A program made the position numbers and the translations under genes. This document shows, in pieces, positions 34,986 to 44,956 of a stretch of 64,000 nt of DNA. Within the stretch, counting starts at the first letter, position 1. Each line of letters opens with the position of its first letter. Below the pieces are notes generated by a model, which made no database searches, was not told the DNA's origin, and saw only the letters and a program-made list of their open reading frames with translations. Location: contig JAMPAQ010000001.1 in the NCBI GenBank assembly GCA_023667145.1, positions 226,778 to 290,777 of the forward strand. The letters run 5' to 3'. The DNA is from Pseudoflavonifractor sp. (lineage in GTDB: Bacteria; Bacteroidota; Bacteroidia; Bacteroidales; Muribaculaceae).

Positions 34986-36602
34986 ATGAGTGATAAAGCA
35001 AAGACATCTCCCGAGTCGGCGGTAACACCGTCGGGGAGAAAAAAGATTGTCTCGACCGCCAAGGGCACCATCACCATGGTTGCGATGGCCGTGCTCATCA
35101 TCACGTCAGTGTTGAGTCTGCGCGGACTACCGTCTGAGGCCAAGTTTGGCGTGCAGTCGATATTCTACTACCTGTTTGCGGCCATCGTGTTCCTGTTGCC
35201 GTTCTCGCTGGTGTGTGCCGAGCTCGCGTCGACCTACACCAAGAGCGGCGGTCTCTACCGCTGGGTCGCCGAGGCGTTTGGCCCGCGTTGGGGCTGGACG
35301 GCCATGTATCTTGAGTGGCAGACCATCATATTCTGGTTCCCGACGGTGCTGATGTTCGGTGCCGCGTCGTTGGCCTACATCTTCTGGCCCGAGAGCTTCG
35401 ACCGGGCGTTGGCGTCCAACAAGATCTATACCCTCGTGGTGGCCATGGTCATCTACTGGGCGGCGACATTCAACTCGTTCCGTGGGCAGAAGCTGGCCAA
35501 CAAGCTGAGCACCCTCGGCGGCACGTTCGGCACCATCATCCCCGGTGCGCTGCTGCTCGTGCTCGGTGTGCTCTACCTCTGCTTCGGCAAGCCGATCCAG
35601 CTCACGCCGATGCCGTTCTTCCCCGACTTCTCCCATCTGAGCACCATTGTGCTGGCCGCCTCGATATTCCTCTTTTATGGTGGCATGGAGATACAGGCCG
35701 TCCACATCAATGACATGCGCAACCCGGCGCGTGACTTCCCCCGCTCGATATTCCTCGCCATCGTGGCCATTGTCGTGATTTACTGTCTCGGCACGCTCGT
35801 CATCGGCGAGGTCATCCCGACCGACAACATCAACCTGTTGCAGTCGCTGCTCGTGGCCTACAAGGCGCTGTGGGAGAGCTTCGGCCTCGGATGGCTCGGC
35901 AATGTGATGGCGGTGTTCATCATGTTTGGGGTCATCGGTCAGGTGAGCGCCCTCGTCACCGGCCCGGCCACCGGCCTTATGGCCGTCGCCCAGTCGGGCT
36001 ACCTGCCGATGTCGCTCCAGCGGGTCAACAGCAACGGTGTCAACAAGCCGATATTGATTATCGAGGGCTTGTTTGTCAGCGCGTTGACACTCGTGTTGCT
36101 CGTGTTGCCGACGGTCGAGTCGGCCTATCAGATCATGTCGCAGATGGCGACAATCATCTATCTGATAATGGTGTTGATGATATATGGCGCGTTCTTGCGT
36201 CTGCGTCACACCCAGCCCGGCAAGTATCGCGGATTCCGTGTCCCCGGTGGCAATTTGGGCAAGTGGATTGTCAGCATCGTGGGCATGGCAGGGGCATTCC
36301 TCGCCCTGGCTCTGAGCTACATCCCGCCGTCTCAGATATCGACTGGCAGTCCTGTCGTCTACATAGGCATCATCGTGGTCGGTGTCGGCATCTTCGTGGC
36401 ATTGCCTTTGATAGTCTATGCCAAGCGCAAGCCGTCGTGGCGTAACCCTAATGCCCACTTCTATCCCTTTGACTGGCAGATAGAGGGGCGCAAGCCTTGG
36501 GAGGTGTCCAAGTGGGCGCCCGGCTACGAGCCCACCGAGGAGGAGGTCGACCGGGCCGAGTCCCGTGCCATCTGCGACCACGCCCGCAGCAAGCACTGCT
36601 GA
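34986..36602 (+). CDS. APC-family amino-acid permease/antiporter
   Basis: A 538-residue transporter with about twelve membrane helices; the first begins near residue 25 (GTITMVAMAVLIITSVLSL), and helix 1 carries the broken-helix pattern RGLPSEAKFG. It has a hydrophilic C-terminal tail of about 70 residues, as in GadC-type glutamate:GABA antiporters, where a tail plug senses pH. It follows the two decarboxylases on the same strand and would exchange the amino acid for its amine. The start at the second Met (34986) is preferred. A terminator follows at 36623. Substrate unknown. Confidence 0.85.
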   Translation: MSDKAKTSPESAVTPSGRKKIVSTAKGTITMVAMAVLIITSVLSLRGLPSEAKFGVQSIFYYLFAAIVFLLPFSLVCAELASTYTKSGGLYRWVAEAFGPRWGWTAMYLEWQTIIFWFPTVLMFGAASLAYIFWPESFDRALASNKIYTLVVAMVIYWAATFNSFRGQKLANKLSTLGGTFGTIIPGALLLVLGVLYLCFGKPIQLTPMPFFPDFSHLSTIVLAASIFLFYGGMEIQAVHINDMRNPARDFPRSIFLAIVAIVVIYCLGTLVIGEVIPTDNINLLQSLLVAYKALWESFGLGWLGNVMAVFIMFGVIGQVSALVTGPATGLMAVAQSGYLPMSLQRVNSNGVNKPILIIEGLFVSALTLVLLVLPTVESAYQIMSQMATIIYLIMVLMIYGAFLRLRHTQPGKYRGFRVPGGNLGKWIVSIVGMAGAFLALALSYIPPSQISTGSPVVYIGIIVVGVGIFVALPLIVYAKRKPSWRNPNAHFYPFDWQIEGRKPWEVSKWAPGYEPTEEEVDRAESRAICDHARSKHC

Positions 36603-36622
36603 CGTTGTCGGCCACCGTCATC

Positions 36623-36662
36623 GCGCCTCCGCGCCGTCACAGGCTGCGGGGGCGCTTTTGTT
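36623..36662 (+). terminator. Intrinsic terminator of the decarboxylase cassette
   Basis: A ten-pair stem GCGCCTCCGC (36623-36632) with GCGGGGGCGC (36646-36655), one T-G wobble, then TTTTGTT. It isolates the cassette from the downstream glucanase gene. Confidence 0.8.
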
Positions 36663-36816
36663 ATGTCATGCAGTGGTGTCGGTCGGGGGTGGTGCGGTTA
36701 ACCAATGACTACTTTACGGCGAGTGAAATATGTTGTAAATCAGTAATATATCGGCTAAATGTTTACTCGCGGCGACACGATGGGTGGTGGGGACGGTCGG
36801 CGTGGGTATCTTTGTC

Positions 36817-36824
36817 GGAGAGAT
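36817..36824 (+). promoter_or_regulatory. -7 box of the GH81 gene
   Basis: TATCTTTG, 45 bases before the chosen start codon (36869), fits a -7 element. A TTG at the right distance is not clear. Confidence 0.5.
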
Positions 36825-36868
36825 ACAAGATATATTGGAGGCTGTCGTGTGGCGGTCTCCTTAAAGAC

Positions 36869-39800
36869 ATGGATGTGAATATGGTAATTAGACAATATTT
36901 GGCGGCTGTCGCGGTTGCGGCGTGTGCCATGGTGCAGGCTCAGGAGCCTGTGGCGGTCGGGAGGGGCAGCTATGCCTCGTTCCCGCCGCTGTCTTATGGG
37001 CGCACTGATGCCCACGGTGGCGACCAAAGTACGTTGATGCAGACAAAGCGGCTGTGGGTGACCGAGCGCGAGGGCGAACCCATCCCCACCAACGACTGGT
37101 GGACGGGATTGATCAACGCGCCGTTTGCCGACGCGTTGTGGAGCTATCCGGCGATGGTGCGTCCGGCTGAGACGGGTGTGACCGTATGCTACCCGACTTA
37201 CTGGAACGACAACGGTACCGAGGTCAAGTGGAGTAGTCATCTGGAGGTGCGTGGCGATGATTTTGTGGCGTCATGCGCCATTGCCGACTCGTGGCACGAC
37301 TGGGACGTTGAGATGCTGATGCCGTCGGTGTCGGGCGGCCGGAGCATGAGGACCACGCTCGCCCATGGTATGCCTTTCACGTGGATTGAGCTTGAGGGGG
37401 TGTTCCCCCGCGTTGTCATGAGCGGTGACGCGACTTTTTTCAGCACCACGGGGCGTGAGCTGACCCCCGCCATGCTGCCGTCGGTGACATCGTCGGCTCT
37501 CGGTGTGAGGATAGGCGGTGACTGCTATGGCATCTACCTGCCCGCCGGATGCCGGTTGAGCTACAACGGTCAGGTGCTGTCGGTCGACGGAGACGAGGCT
37601 CCGGCATATATAGTGGTGGCATTGTTGCCGACTGAGGCCCATCTTGGCGAGTATGCCGGGGTGGCGCTCAACGTGCCGCGTGATACCCGCGTCAGCTGGG
37701 AGTATGACGAGCGTCGCGGTGAGATCGCATCGACATGGACGGTCGATGCGGTCAACCTCGATGACGGGTCGCGTGGTGATGTGTTGCAAGGGTTTCTGCC
37801 CCATGCCGTCAAGGGGGCTGTCAAGGCTCCGGCGTTTGGCACCGACACATATCTGACCCCGAGGGGTACCATGAGGATGGCCGAGGGGCGGCAGTTTGGG
37901 ATAGTCCATAAGTTTGCCGGGATGCTGCCGTGGTATGCTGCCCCGAAGGTCGATGATGCCCGCGACAATCCGTTCCGTCCCGAGGTGATGGCCGACTTGA
38001 TGGGACGCTATGCCCGTGGCGGCTCGTTTGGTGAGGATACCTACTGGGGAGGCAAGGGGCTGACCCAGATGGCGCTCAACATGACGTTTGCCCTACAGCT
38101 CGGCGACCTTGAGGCGTTTGAGATGTCGCGTGACAGGCTGAAGTCAACTCTTGTTGACTGGCTCACCTACACTCCGGGGGAGAAAAACATGTTTTTTGCC
38201 CGTTATCCCCGTTGGGGCGGTCTCGTCGGCGAGGCCACGAGCTATGACTCCGACACGTTCAATGACCATCATTTCCATTATGGTTACTTCACTCTCGCCG
38301 GGGCGTTGCTCTGCATGGTCGATGAGGACTTCAAGGCGGGGTATGGCCCGATGTTGCGCGAGATAGCAAAGGATTATGCCAACTGGGACCGCGGGGACAA
38401 GCGCTACCCGTTCTTGCGCACGATGGACCCGTGGGTGGGACACAGCTATGCCGGCGGACTCGGAGACCAGGGCAACAGCAATGGCAACGGCCAGGAGTCG
38501 TCGTCGGAGTCGATGCAGGGATGGGGCGGTGTCTACCTGCTTGGTGTGGCTCTCGGCGACCGGGAGATGCGCGATGCGGGTATATTCGGTTGGTCGACTG
38601 AGGCACGGGCCACGCGGGAATACTGGTTTGACGTTGACTCGAGGTTTGACAAGCACGGCGACGGGGGCAACTATGATTATACGCTCTACAAGTCGCCGTA
38701 TAACAGTAATATAACCTGCAAGGGCATTGGCTGGTGGACATGGTTTGGCGGTGACCCGCTCTACATGCACGGCATCCAGTGGATGCCCGTCTCCCCGGCG
38801 CTCGACTACCTGTCGTGGGATCTCGACTTTGTCAAGTGGGCCTATGACGACCTGATGGCCAGTCCGGGCTGGGGGCACAGTTGGTTTGAGGATGGTGTGG
38901 ATCCGGGCGGCAACAAGGTGGACCGGCTTGCGTCAAACGACTGGGGCAACGTGGTGCTTGCCTACATGCAGCGGGCGCTCCCCGCTGAGGCGGCGGCGAT
39001 TTTCGACCGTGCGTATTATGAGGGTCTTGGCATCGCCACCAATATATCGACGGGACATATCTCATATTACCTGATTCACTCCCACCTCACCTACGGCGAT
39101 ATTGACACCTCGGTACATGCCGATATACCCTCGGCCAACGCTTTTGTCAACGATGCGGGGGTATACACGTGGATGGTCTATAATCCGGGCGAGGAGCGTG
39201 TCGTCACCTTCTACCGCGACGGAAGTGAGGTGCATAGGGTCAAGGCTCCGGCGCGGCGCTTCAGTGTGTTCACTGCCGATGCCGCCCCTGCGGAGATTGT
39301 GATGGAGTCGGAGAGTGGCTCGCGCTTTCTCGACAGCTCACGGTTCACGGCTACGGTACTCGACCAGTATGGCGCGACTGTCGATGGGACAGCTGTCATT
39401 TGGGATGTCGCCGACAAGTCGGTCGGGAGGATTGACAGCCGGGGACTGTTTACTGTCGACCCTTCGGCGGCGATTGGCAGTTCAACCGATGTGACTGCGT
39501 CGTGCAGTGTCGGTGGCAAGGTTGTCAGTGCCTCCATGAGGATTACGGTCAGTGAGCCGTCGCGTCTGTCGTCGGGTGTGATATTGCCCTCCACGCGGTA
39601 TGTCGAGAGGGGCGCGTCGGTCGATTTCAGGCTCGATGGGGCAGACCAGTATGGCGACGAGTTTGCCGGCGATGTGGAGTGGAAGATAAACGGCGTGACG
39701 GTGTCCTCACCCCATGTTGACGGCTCGCAGGTCGGTGTTTACGAGATTGAGGCGGTAGCCGGGGACAAGAGTGTCACCCACAGCCTGTATGTCACCCCGC

Positions 39801-42800
39801 CCTTGGCCGACCTCGCGCTCGGGCGCGTGGCGGTGTCGAGCAGCGAGGAGAATGCCGGGACACTCACCGCCAATGCCACCGACGGTGACCCATCTACCCG
39901 ATGGGGTAGCCGTCATGTCGACGGTGAGTGGATATATGTCGATCTTGGCCGCGACTGCATGTTGACGCGTGTTGGTGTTGAATGGGAGGCCGCGTATGCT
40001 TCCGAATACCTCATACAGTCGGCACCCGACGGAGTGGCCATGGAGAGCTACACCGGGTCGTATGTCGGTGGAAATAAGACTGTCGATGTCCCGGCTGAGA
40101 GTGCCTGGGCCACGCTGTCAACCGTGAGCGGAGTGTCGGCGGGAGGTCTGCGTACCACCGCCGTTGATGGCATGGGCCGCTACCTGCGTATCAAGGCGCT
40201 TAGCCGTGGCACATCCTACGGCATCTCCATCCTGTCACTCAGCGTTTATGGTATTCCTGCCGACGTGACGGCGGGCGAGCCGATAGGAATGGATATATCA
40301 TCGCCGTCGTCATCGGTAGATGAGGACAAGACGATGAGGTTTACGGCCAACATATACGACATCGTGGGCAATCGCGTTGAGAGTGATGTAAGGTGGAGTG
40401 TGTCTGCCGGCGTTGTCACGGGTGATGGCCTGTTTACCCCCGCAGGGTATGGCGAAGCGACCGTGACGGCGACTACCGGCGCGGGATTCTCGGCCTCGCG
40501 CGCGGTCATGGTCAATGAGGTCATCAAGCCGTCGAGACTTGAGGTCACTCCTTCGGCCATGACGGTGGTGGCCGGAGAGAGTGCGTCCTTTAAGATGTCG
40601 TGCCTCGACCAGTTTGGCGGGGACTATCCGTTGACTCTCCCGGTCAGCTGGGCAGTGGTGATGGCCGACGGCTCCCCCGCGCCCGAGGGGGCGGTCACGG
40701 TCGATACGACTGCCGGGGTGGTCAGTGCCGTGACACCGGGTGAGTACACGGTGACTCTGAGCATGGGTACGGTCTCGGTGGATATTCCGGTCACTGTCGC
40801 GGCATTGGAGGAGGTCAATATAGCGTTGGGACGACCGGCACGTGCCGGGTCGGGCAACAATCCCGGAGCGGTGTTTGACGGCGATTCCTCTACCCGATGG
40901 CAGGCCCTGCCCGGTGGGGAACAGTGGATTGATGTCGAGCTCGACGGGCTGTATGCCGTCGACCGATTCATCCTCACGTGGGAGGGAGCTTGTGCCGTGC
41001 GGTATCATATCGAGGTGTCGTCTGACGGTCAGTCATGGTCGACTGTGGTCCGTAACGAGGCCGCGCCGTCATCGGCCACGGGGATGACCCAGACGTTGGT
41101 CACCGACGCTGTCCCGGCGAGGTATGTAAGGGTCGTACCCGATGAGCTGGGCGGTTTTGCCACCCAATATGGCATGTCGCTCTTTGAGGTCGAGGTCTAT
41201 GCCACGGGCCGTCTTGACAGCAACGACAGCGAGGCCCCGGTGGTCATGTCGGCTGACTTTGATGTCAGTGGCGGTGTGCTTAGGGTCAATGCTCTGGCCT
41301 CGGACAACTCAGGATATGTGACATACACGGTGACTGCCGACGGAGTCTCGGCTGTTGATGCCCCCCGGCTGACATCGGGTGCCATAGCGCGTACCGGGAT
41401 GCCTGTCACGGTTGAGCTGCCGTTGCCGGGCGACTGCATCCTCTACCGTTGCGTGCTGACGGCCTCTGATGCCGCCGGTAACAGCGTGGAGGTATCACGG
41501 TCTGTCACTGTCGCGCCGGTGTCGGTCGTAGGCGTCAACCTTGCATTGGGCAAGCCGGTGGAGGTGTCGTCGGTCGAGAATCAGGGTCTCGGCGGGGCTA
41601 ACGCTGTCGATGGTAGCCAATCGACACGCTGGGGCAGCTCGTTTGCCGACAACCAATGGCTGTGTGTTGACATTGAGGCTGTCTACAATGTGACGGAGAT
41701 AGTGATAGTCACCACCGACGCGGGTGCATATGCCCGCAAGGCGCTGATTGAGTACTCGGTCGATGGTGACCGATGGGAGACACTGACGGTGCGTGAGCGC
41801 TCGGGTGTCGGTACTGACCGTATAGCGGTGGCTGACAAGCGGATGCGCTATCTGCGCTATACGGGCGTGGAGCGTAGCTCACAATACGGCACTACCCTCA
41901 CCGAACTGGAGGTGTATGGCGACCGCCGCATGTTGTCGGTGGTGTCGGAGGAGGATGGCACTCTCCGGCTGTCGGGTGAGTGGGACGATGAAGCCTTTGC
42001 TGCCATTGATGATGTCAGGGTCACGGGCTACGATATGCTTGCCGTGACCGGGCTTCCCGCGTCGTTGTCGGTTGTCAACCCTAATTGCGTCATATACACC
42101 GCTACGCCGCTGTCGGCTGACTGTAACGTGGTCACGGTTTCGGCTGACGGTGCTGTCGCCTCATCGTTCAATCTATATGCGGGACACGACTTCAGACTGG
42201 CGATGGATGTCAAAGTGAACGGTATGGTCAATTTCTACCCGACGGTATCTGTCGAGGCAATGGCACCTGCGGGGACAGTGGTATCTGCGGAATCAAAGAA
42301 CCCAGTCGGCTCGATGGCGGCGGTGTTGCCGTTTGACCTTCGCTCCACGCAGGGTGTCGGGCTGTATCGCATCGTCTCGGTCGAGGATGGGGTGGTCGGT
42401 TTTGCCCCAGTTGACGCGGTTCCGGCCAATACTCCGTTTATACTCAGGTCGTCAGACGCGTTGTCGGTAATCTCTGCCGCTGATGTCACTCTCAAGGCGA
42501 CTCCGGCTGTGATGGCCGATGGGATACACGAGGCTGTCTATCGCGGCACGATGGTTGACGATGTTCTTGTATATGACTCTGCGACCGAATGTTTCGTGTC
42601 TGTCAGTGATGACATCGTCCCGCCGTTTGGCAGCTACATATACATCGGGGATGATTCGCCTCTCAAGGTCAATATAGCGACAACCATGATGGACGATGTC
42701 ACGTCTGACAGCGACAACGCGAAGGTGAGCGTCTACACTGTCGATGGTCGTCCCGTGAGACTCAATGTCAGGCCGGATGAGGCTGTGCGTGGACTCGCGC

Positions 42801-42856
42801 CGGGATTCTATATTGTCGGCGGGGAGAAGCGGCTCGTCACTCCGGGCGATAGATGA
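36869..42856 (+). CDS. Secreted GH81 beta-1,3-glucanase with Ig-like and discoidin domains
   Basis: A 1995-residue exported enzyme. A signal peptide spans about residues 1-26 (cut near VQAQ). The GH81 catalytic module covers about 30-735: TNDWWTGLINAP, FNDHHFHYGYF (about 463-473, acidic catalytic site) and NGQESSSESMQGWGG (near 541, catalytic glutamates). Ig-like stretches lie near 810-900, 1140-1310, and three F5/8 (discoidin) domains near 981-1128, 1315-1446 and 1554-1685. The last 45 residues read VSVYTVDGRP...LAPGFYIVGGEKRLV, a type IX secretion-like sorting tail. GH81 enzymes cut laminarin and fungal or yeast beta-1,3-glucan. The open frame extends 124 codons upstream without support; ATGs at 36869 and 36881 are both possible. 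The 3' end overlaps the M16 gene by 20 bases. Confidence 0.82.
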   Translation: MDVNMVIRQYLAAVAVAACAMVQAQEPVAVGRGSYASFPPLSYGRTDAHGGDQSTLMQTKRLWVTEREGEPIPTNDWWTGLINAPFADALWSYPAMVRPAETGVTVCYPTYWNDNGTEVKWSSHLEVRGDDFVASCAIADSWHDWDVEMLMPSVSGGRSMRTTLAHGMPFTWIELEGVFPRVVMSGDATFFSTTGRELTPAMLPSVTSSALGVRIGGDCYGIYLPAGCRLSYNGQVLSVDGDEAPAYIVVALLPTEAHLGEYAGVALNVPRDTRVSWEYDERRGEIASTWTVDAVNLDDGSRGDVLQGFLPHAVKGAVKAPAFGTDTYLTPRGTMRMAEGRQFGIVHKFAGMLPWYAAPKVDDARDNPFRPEVMADLMGRYARGGSFGEDTYWGGKGLTQMALNMTFALQLGDLEAFEMSRDRLKSTLVDWLTYTPGEKNMFFARYPRWGGLVGEATSYDSDTFNDHHFHYGYFTLAGALLCMVDEDFKAGYGPMLREIAKDYANWDRGDKRYPFLRTMDPWVGHSYAGGLGDQGNSNGNGQESSSESMQGWGGVYLLGVALGDREMRDAGIFGWSTEARATREYWFDVDSRFDKHGDGGNYDYTLYKSPYNSNITCKGIGWWTWFGGDPLYMHGIQWMPVSPALDYLSWDLDFVKWAYDDLMASPGWGHSWFEDGVDPGGNKVDRLASNDWGNVVLAYMQRALPAEAAAIFDRAYYEGLGIATNISTGHISYYLIHSHLTYGDIDTSVHADIPSANAFVNDAGVYTWMVYNPGEERVVTFYRDGSEVHRVKAPARRFSVFTADAAPAEIVMESESGSRFLDSSRFTATVLDQYGATVDGTAVIWDVADKSVGRIDSRGLFTVDPSAAIGSSTDVTASCSVGGKVVSASMRITVSEPSRLSSGVILPSTRYVERGASVDFRLDGADQYGDEFAGDVEWKINGVTVSSPHVDGSQVGVYEIEAVAGDKSVTHSLYVTPPLADLALGRVAVSSSEENAGTLTANATDGDPSTRWGSRHVDGEWIYVDLGRDCMLTRVGVEWEAAYASEYLIQSAPDGVAMESYTGSYVGGNKTVDVPAESAWATLSTVSGVSAGGLRTTAVDGMGRYLRIKALSRGTSYGISILSLSVYGIPADVTAGEPIGMDISSPSSSVDEDKTMRFTANIYDIVGNRVESDVRWSVSAGVVTGDGLFTPAGYGEATVTATTGAGFSASRAVMVNEVIKPSRLEVTPSAMTVVAGESASFKMSCLDQFGGDYPLTLPVSWAVVMADGSPAPEGAVTVDTTAGVVSAVTPGEYTVTLSMGTVSVDIPVTVAALEEVNIALGRPARAGSGNNPGAVFDGDSSTRWQALPGGEQWIDVELDGLYAVDRFILTWEGACAVRYHIEVSSDGQSWSTVVRNEAAPSSATGMTQTLVTDAVPARYVRVVPDELGGFATQYGMSLFEVEVYATGRLDSNDSEAPVVMSADFDVSGGVLRVNALASDNSGYVTYTVTADGVSAVDAPRLTSGAIARTGMPVTVELPLPGDCILYRCVLTASDAAGNSVEVSRSVTVAPVSVVGVNLALGKPVEVSSVENQGLGGANAVDGSQSTRWGSSFADNQWLCVDIEAVYNVTEIVIVTTDAGAYARKALIEYSVDGDRWETLTVRERSGVGTDRIAVADKRMRYLRYTGVERSSQYGTTLTELEVYGDRRMLSVVSEEDGTLRLSGEWDDEAFAAIDDVRVTGYDMLAVTGLPASLSVVNPNCVIYTATPLSADCNVVTVSADGAVASSFNLYAGHDFRLAMDVKVNGMVNFYPTVSVEAMAPAGTVVSAESKNPVGSMAAVLPFDLRSTQGVGLYRIVSVEDGVVGFAPVDAVPANTPFILRSSDALSVISAADVTLKATPAVMADGIHEAVYRGTMVDDVLVYDSATECFVSVSDDIVPPFGSYIYIGDDSPLKVNIATTMMDDVTSDSDNAKVSVYTVDGRPVRLNVRPDEAVRGLAPGFYIVGGEKRLVTPGDR

Positions 42857-44066
42857 GCGTCGAGCAATTGTCGGGAGTGACGATCCCGGAGGTGACGCGC
42901 ACTATGTCGTCACATGTGACGGCGCGGTATCGCGGGAGGGTGTCGTTGACATCCTCTCCGTGCATCTCGGCCACGGCCATCAGTTCGGCCTTGGCACGGT
43001 AGCCCATCGAGTTGATTAGGGTACGTGCCTCAAAGCGGTTTACCACCCCCTCAAGCTCACGGCGGGTGAGCGATCCGTCGGTCAGCCGCCGTGTCTCCCT
43101 GACAATAGCCTCCTCGGCCTCGATGATGTCGGCCCCGGGGCGCAGGTGTCCCGTCAGCATGAGCGTGCCCGGCTCCTCGCTCCCCTCGATTGAGGCATCC
43201 ACGTCGCTGAACAGCTCGGTCTCCATGAGCAGGTGACGGTAGAACCGCGACGAGCGCCCGAGGGCGAGCAGGTCGGTGATGAGGTCACAGGCGGCATAGT
43301 CGGGATTGGCATATCCGGGCATACGGTAAGCCTTGACGATGAGTGTCTGCGGCACGTTGCCCGACACCTCCATGCGCCGTGGTGCGGTCTGCGGCGGCTC
43401 GGGAAGATAAAGCCTTGGTGACACCTCCCGCGACGGTATCGGGTCAAACCACTTCTCGGCAAGCCGGCGTGTCTCGTCGGCGGTTATGTTGCCCGAGACG
43501 GCGAGTACGGCATTGTTGGGGGCATAGTGGGAGTAGAAGAAACGGCGTATGTCCTCTTGGGTGACGCGCTCGATATGGCCGAGCTCCTTGCCGATGACGG
43601 GATAGCGATAGGGGTGGGAGGTGTAGACCAGTGAGCGCAGGTGATGGAACAGGTCACCGTAGGGCTGGTTGAGGCATACCTGCTTGAACTCCTCCATGAC
43701 GACATGGCGTTGCACCTCAAGGGCCTTGTCGCTGAACGCGAGTCCCAGCATACGGTCGCTCTCAAGCCAGAACGCGGTCTCGACGTTGTGGGCTGGGACG
43801 ATGTCATAGAAATTGGTGAAGTCGTTGGATGTCCAGGCGTTGTTGGTGCCTCCGGCACGCTCTATCGCGCCGTCAAAGTCAGGGATGTTGACCGAGCCGC
43901 CAAACATCAGATGCTCGAACAGATGGGCCATCCCGGTGAGATCGGGGGACTCGTCACGGCCACCGACGTTGTATAATACGTCGAGTGCCACCATGGCGGC
44001 GGCACTGTCGTAATTGTGTATCACACGCAGTCCGTTGGATAGCGTGAAGCGTGTGGTCTCGATCAT
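42837..44066 (-). CDS. M16-family zinc metallopeptidase
   Basis: A 409-residue insulinase-type protease. The inverted zinc motif HLFEH (residues 48-52) with distal glutamates near 125-126 is intact, so the copy looks catalytic rather than a regulatory half. At this length it is a single active subunit that may pair with an inactive homologue elsewhere. No signal peptide at the start chosen, so a cytoplasmic or atypically exported location is possible. It overlaps the cyclophilin stop by 4 bases and the convergent GH81 gene by 20. Confidence 0.88.
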   Translation of the reverse strand: MIETTRFTLSNGLRVIHNYDSAAAMVALDVLYNVGGRDESPDLTGMAHLFEHLMFGGSVNIPDFDGAIERAGGTNNAWTSNDFTNFYDIVPAHNVETAFWLESDRMLGLAFSDKALEVQRHVVMEEFKQVCLNQPYGDLFHHLRSLVYTSHPYRYPVIGKELGHIERVTQEDIRRFFYSHYAPNNAVLAVSGNITADETRRLAEKWFDPIPSREVSPRLYLPEPPQTAPRRMEVSGNVPQTLIVKAYRMPGYANPDYAACDLITDLLALGRSSRFYRHLLMETELFSDVDASIEGSEEPGTLMLTGHLRPGADIIEAEEAIVRETRRLTDGSLTRRELEGVVNRFEARTLINSMGYRAKAELMAVAEMHGEDVNDTLPRYRAVTCDDIVRVTSGIVTPDNCSTLIYRPE

Positions 44067-44944
44067 TTGACTATCTTCATTGAGATGATTCTCACATCCT
44101 CCTTGGGGCGGTCGTTGCCGTCGGTCTGCACGCGCTCTATCTTGTCGACCACGTCCATGCCCGACACTACCTCGCCATAGACGGTGTAGTCGCCATCGAG
44201 GTGGGGCGCGCCGCCGACAGTGGTGTAAGCCTCACGCTGCTCGTGGGTGAACTTGGCGGGCGCCTTGGCGGCCTCGGCCTCCGTCTGCTTGACGAGCTGC
44301 TCCTGGAGGGCGCTCAGCCCGGCCTGGTCGCGGTTGCGGCGCATGGTCATGATGGAGTCGCGGTGCTCGCGGGCGAGGCGGTCGAATATCGCCTGCATCT
44401 GCTTGTGCTGTAGCTGACGCTCCATCTGGTCGAGCTGGCCGTCGTTGAACTTGGTGCCGGTGACGATGTAGAACTGGCATCCGCTCGACCGCTTCTCAGG
44501 GTTGATCTGGTCGCCGGTGCGGGCGGCGGCTATGGCTCCGCGCTTGTGGAAGTGGCGCGGATAGACGATCTCGGCATCAATCTGATAGCCAACATCGCCC
44601 GAACCGAGCATCTTGCCGGCGGGTGCGTTCTTGGAGTCAGGGTCTCCGGCCTGTATCATGAAGTCGTTGATGACGCGGTGGAACAGGGTGCCGTTGTAGG
44701 TGCCCTCATTGACGAGTTTCACGAAGTTGTCGCGGTGGCGGGGGGTGTCGCCAAACAGGCGTACGCGTATGTTACCGAGTGTTGTGGTTATGTCGACGAG
44801 AACGTCGGCGGTGTCTTTATTCTCCATCTTGGGTATGATTTTTGTCTCTGTGGTTTTCTGCGGGGCGGCGGCGCGGGTTGTCTCACCGACGCATGATGTC
44901 AGGGCCATCAGCACCGACACCATCAACATAAGGCATGTCCTCAT
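44063..44944 (-). CDS. Cyclophilin-type peptidyl-prolyl isomerase lipoprotein
   Basis: A 293-residue protein with a lipobox LTSC (Cys18). The cyclophilin domain begins near residue 48 (VLVDITTTLGNIRVRLF), with NFVKLVNEGTYNGTLFHRVI, FMIQAGDPDSKN and GVVSGMDVVDKIERV. An insert of about 60 charged residues sits between the two halves. It catalyses proline isomerisation during folding of exported proteins, tethered in the periplasm. Overlaps M16 by 4 bases; the small gene upstream is 12 bases away, so three genes may be one operon. Confidence 0.88.
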   Translation of the reverse strand: MRTCLMLMVSVLMALTSCVGETTRAAAPQKTTETKIIPKMENKDTADVLVDITTTLGNIRVRLFGDTPRHRDNFVKLVNEGTYNGTLFHRVINDFMIQAGDPDSKNAPAGKMLGSGDVGYQIDAEIVYPRHFHKRGAIAAARTGDQINPEKRSSGCQFYIVTGTKFNDGQLDQMERQLQHKQMQAIFDRLAREHRDSIMTMRRNRDQAGLSALQEQLVKQTEAEAAKAPAKFTHEQREAYTTVGGAPHLDGDYTVYGEVVSGMDVVDKIERVQTDGNDRPKEDVRIISMKIVK

Positions 44945-44956
44945 AGTCGTAGCGGG

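Noticed and set aside
35127..36596. 489-codon open frame on the minus strand across the permease gene
   Set aside because: Complementary to the membrane protein; the translation is charged and repetitive with no recognisable fold.
36497..36868. Upstream extension of the GH81 frame by 124 codons
   Set aside because: It overlaps the end of the permease gene and a terminator, has no signal peptide, and the promoter (36817-36824) lies within it.
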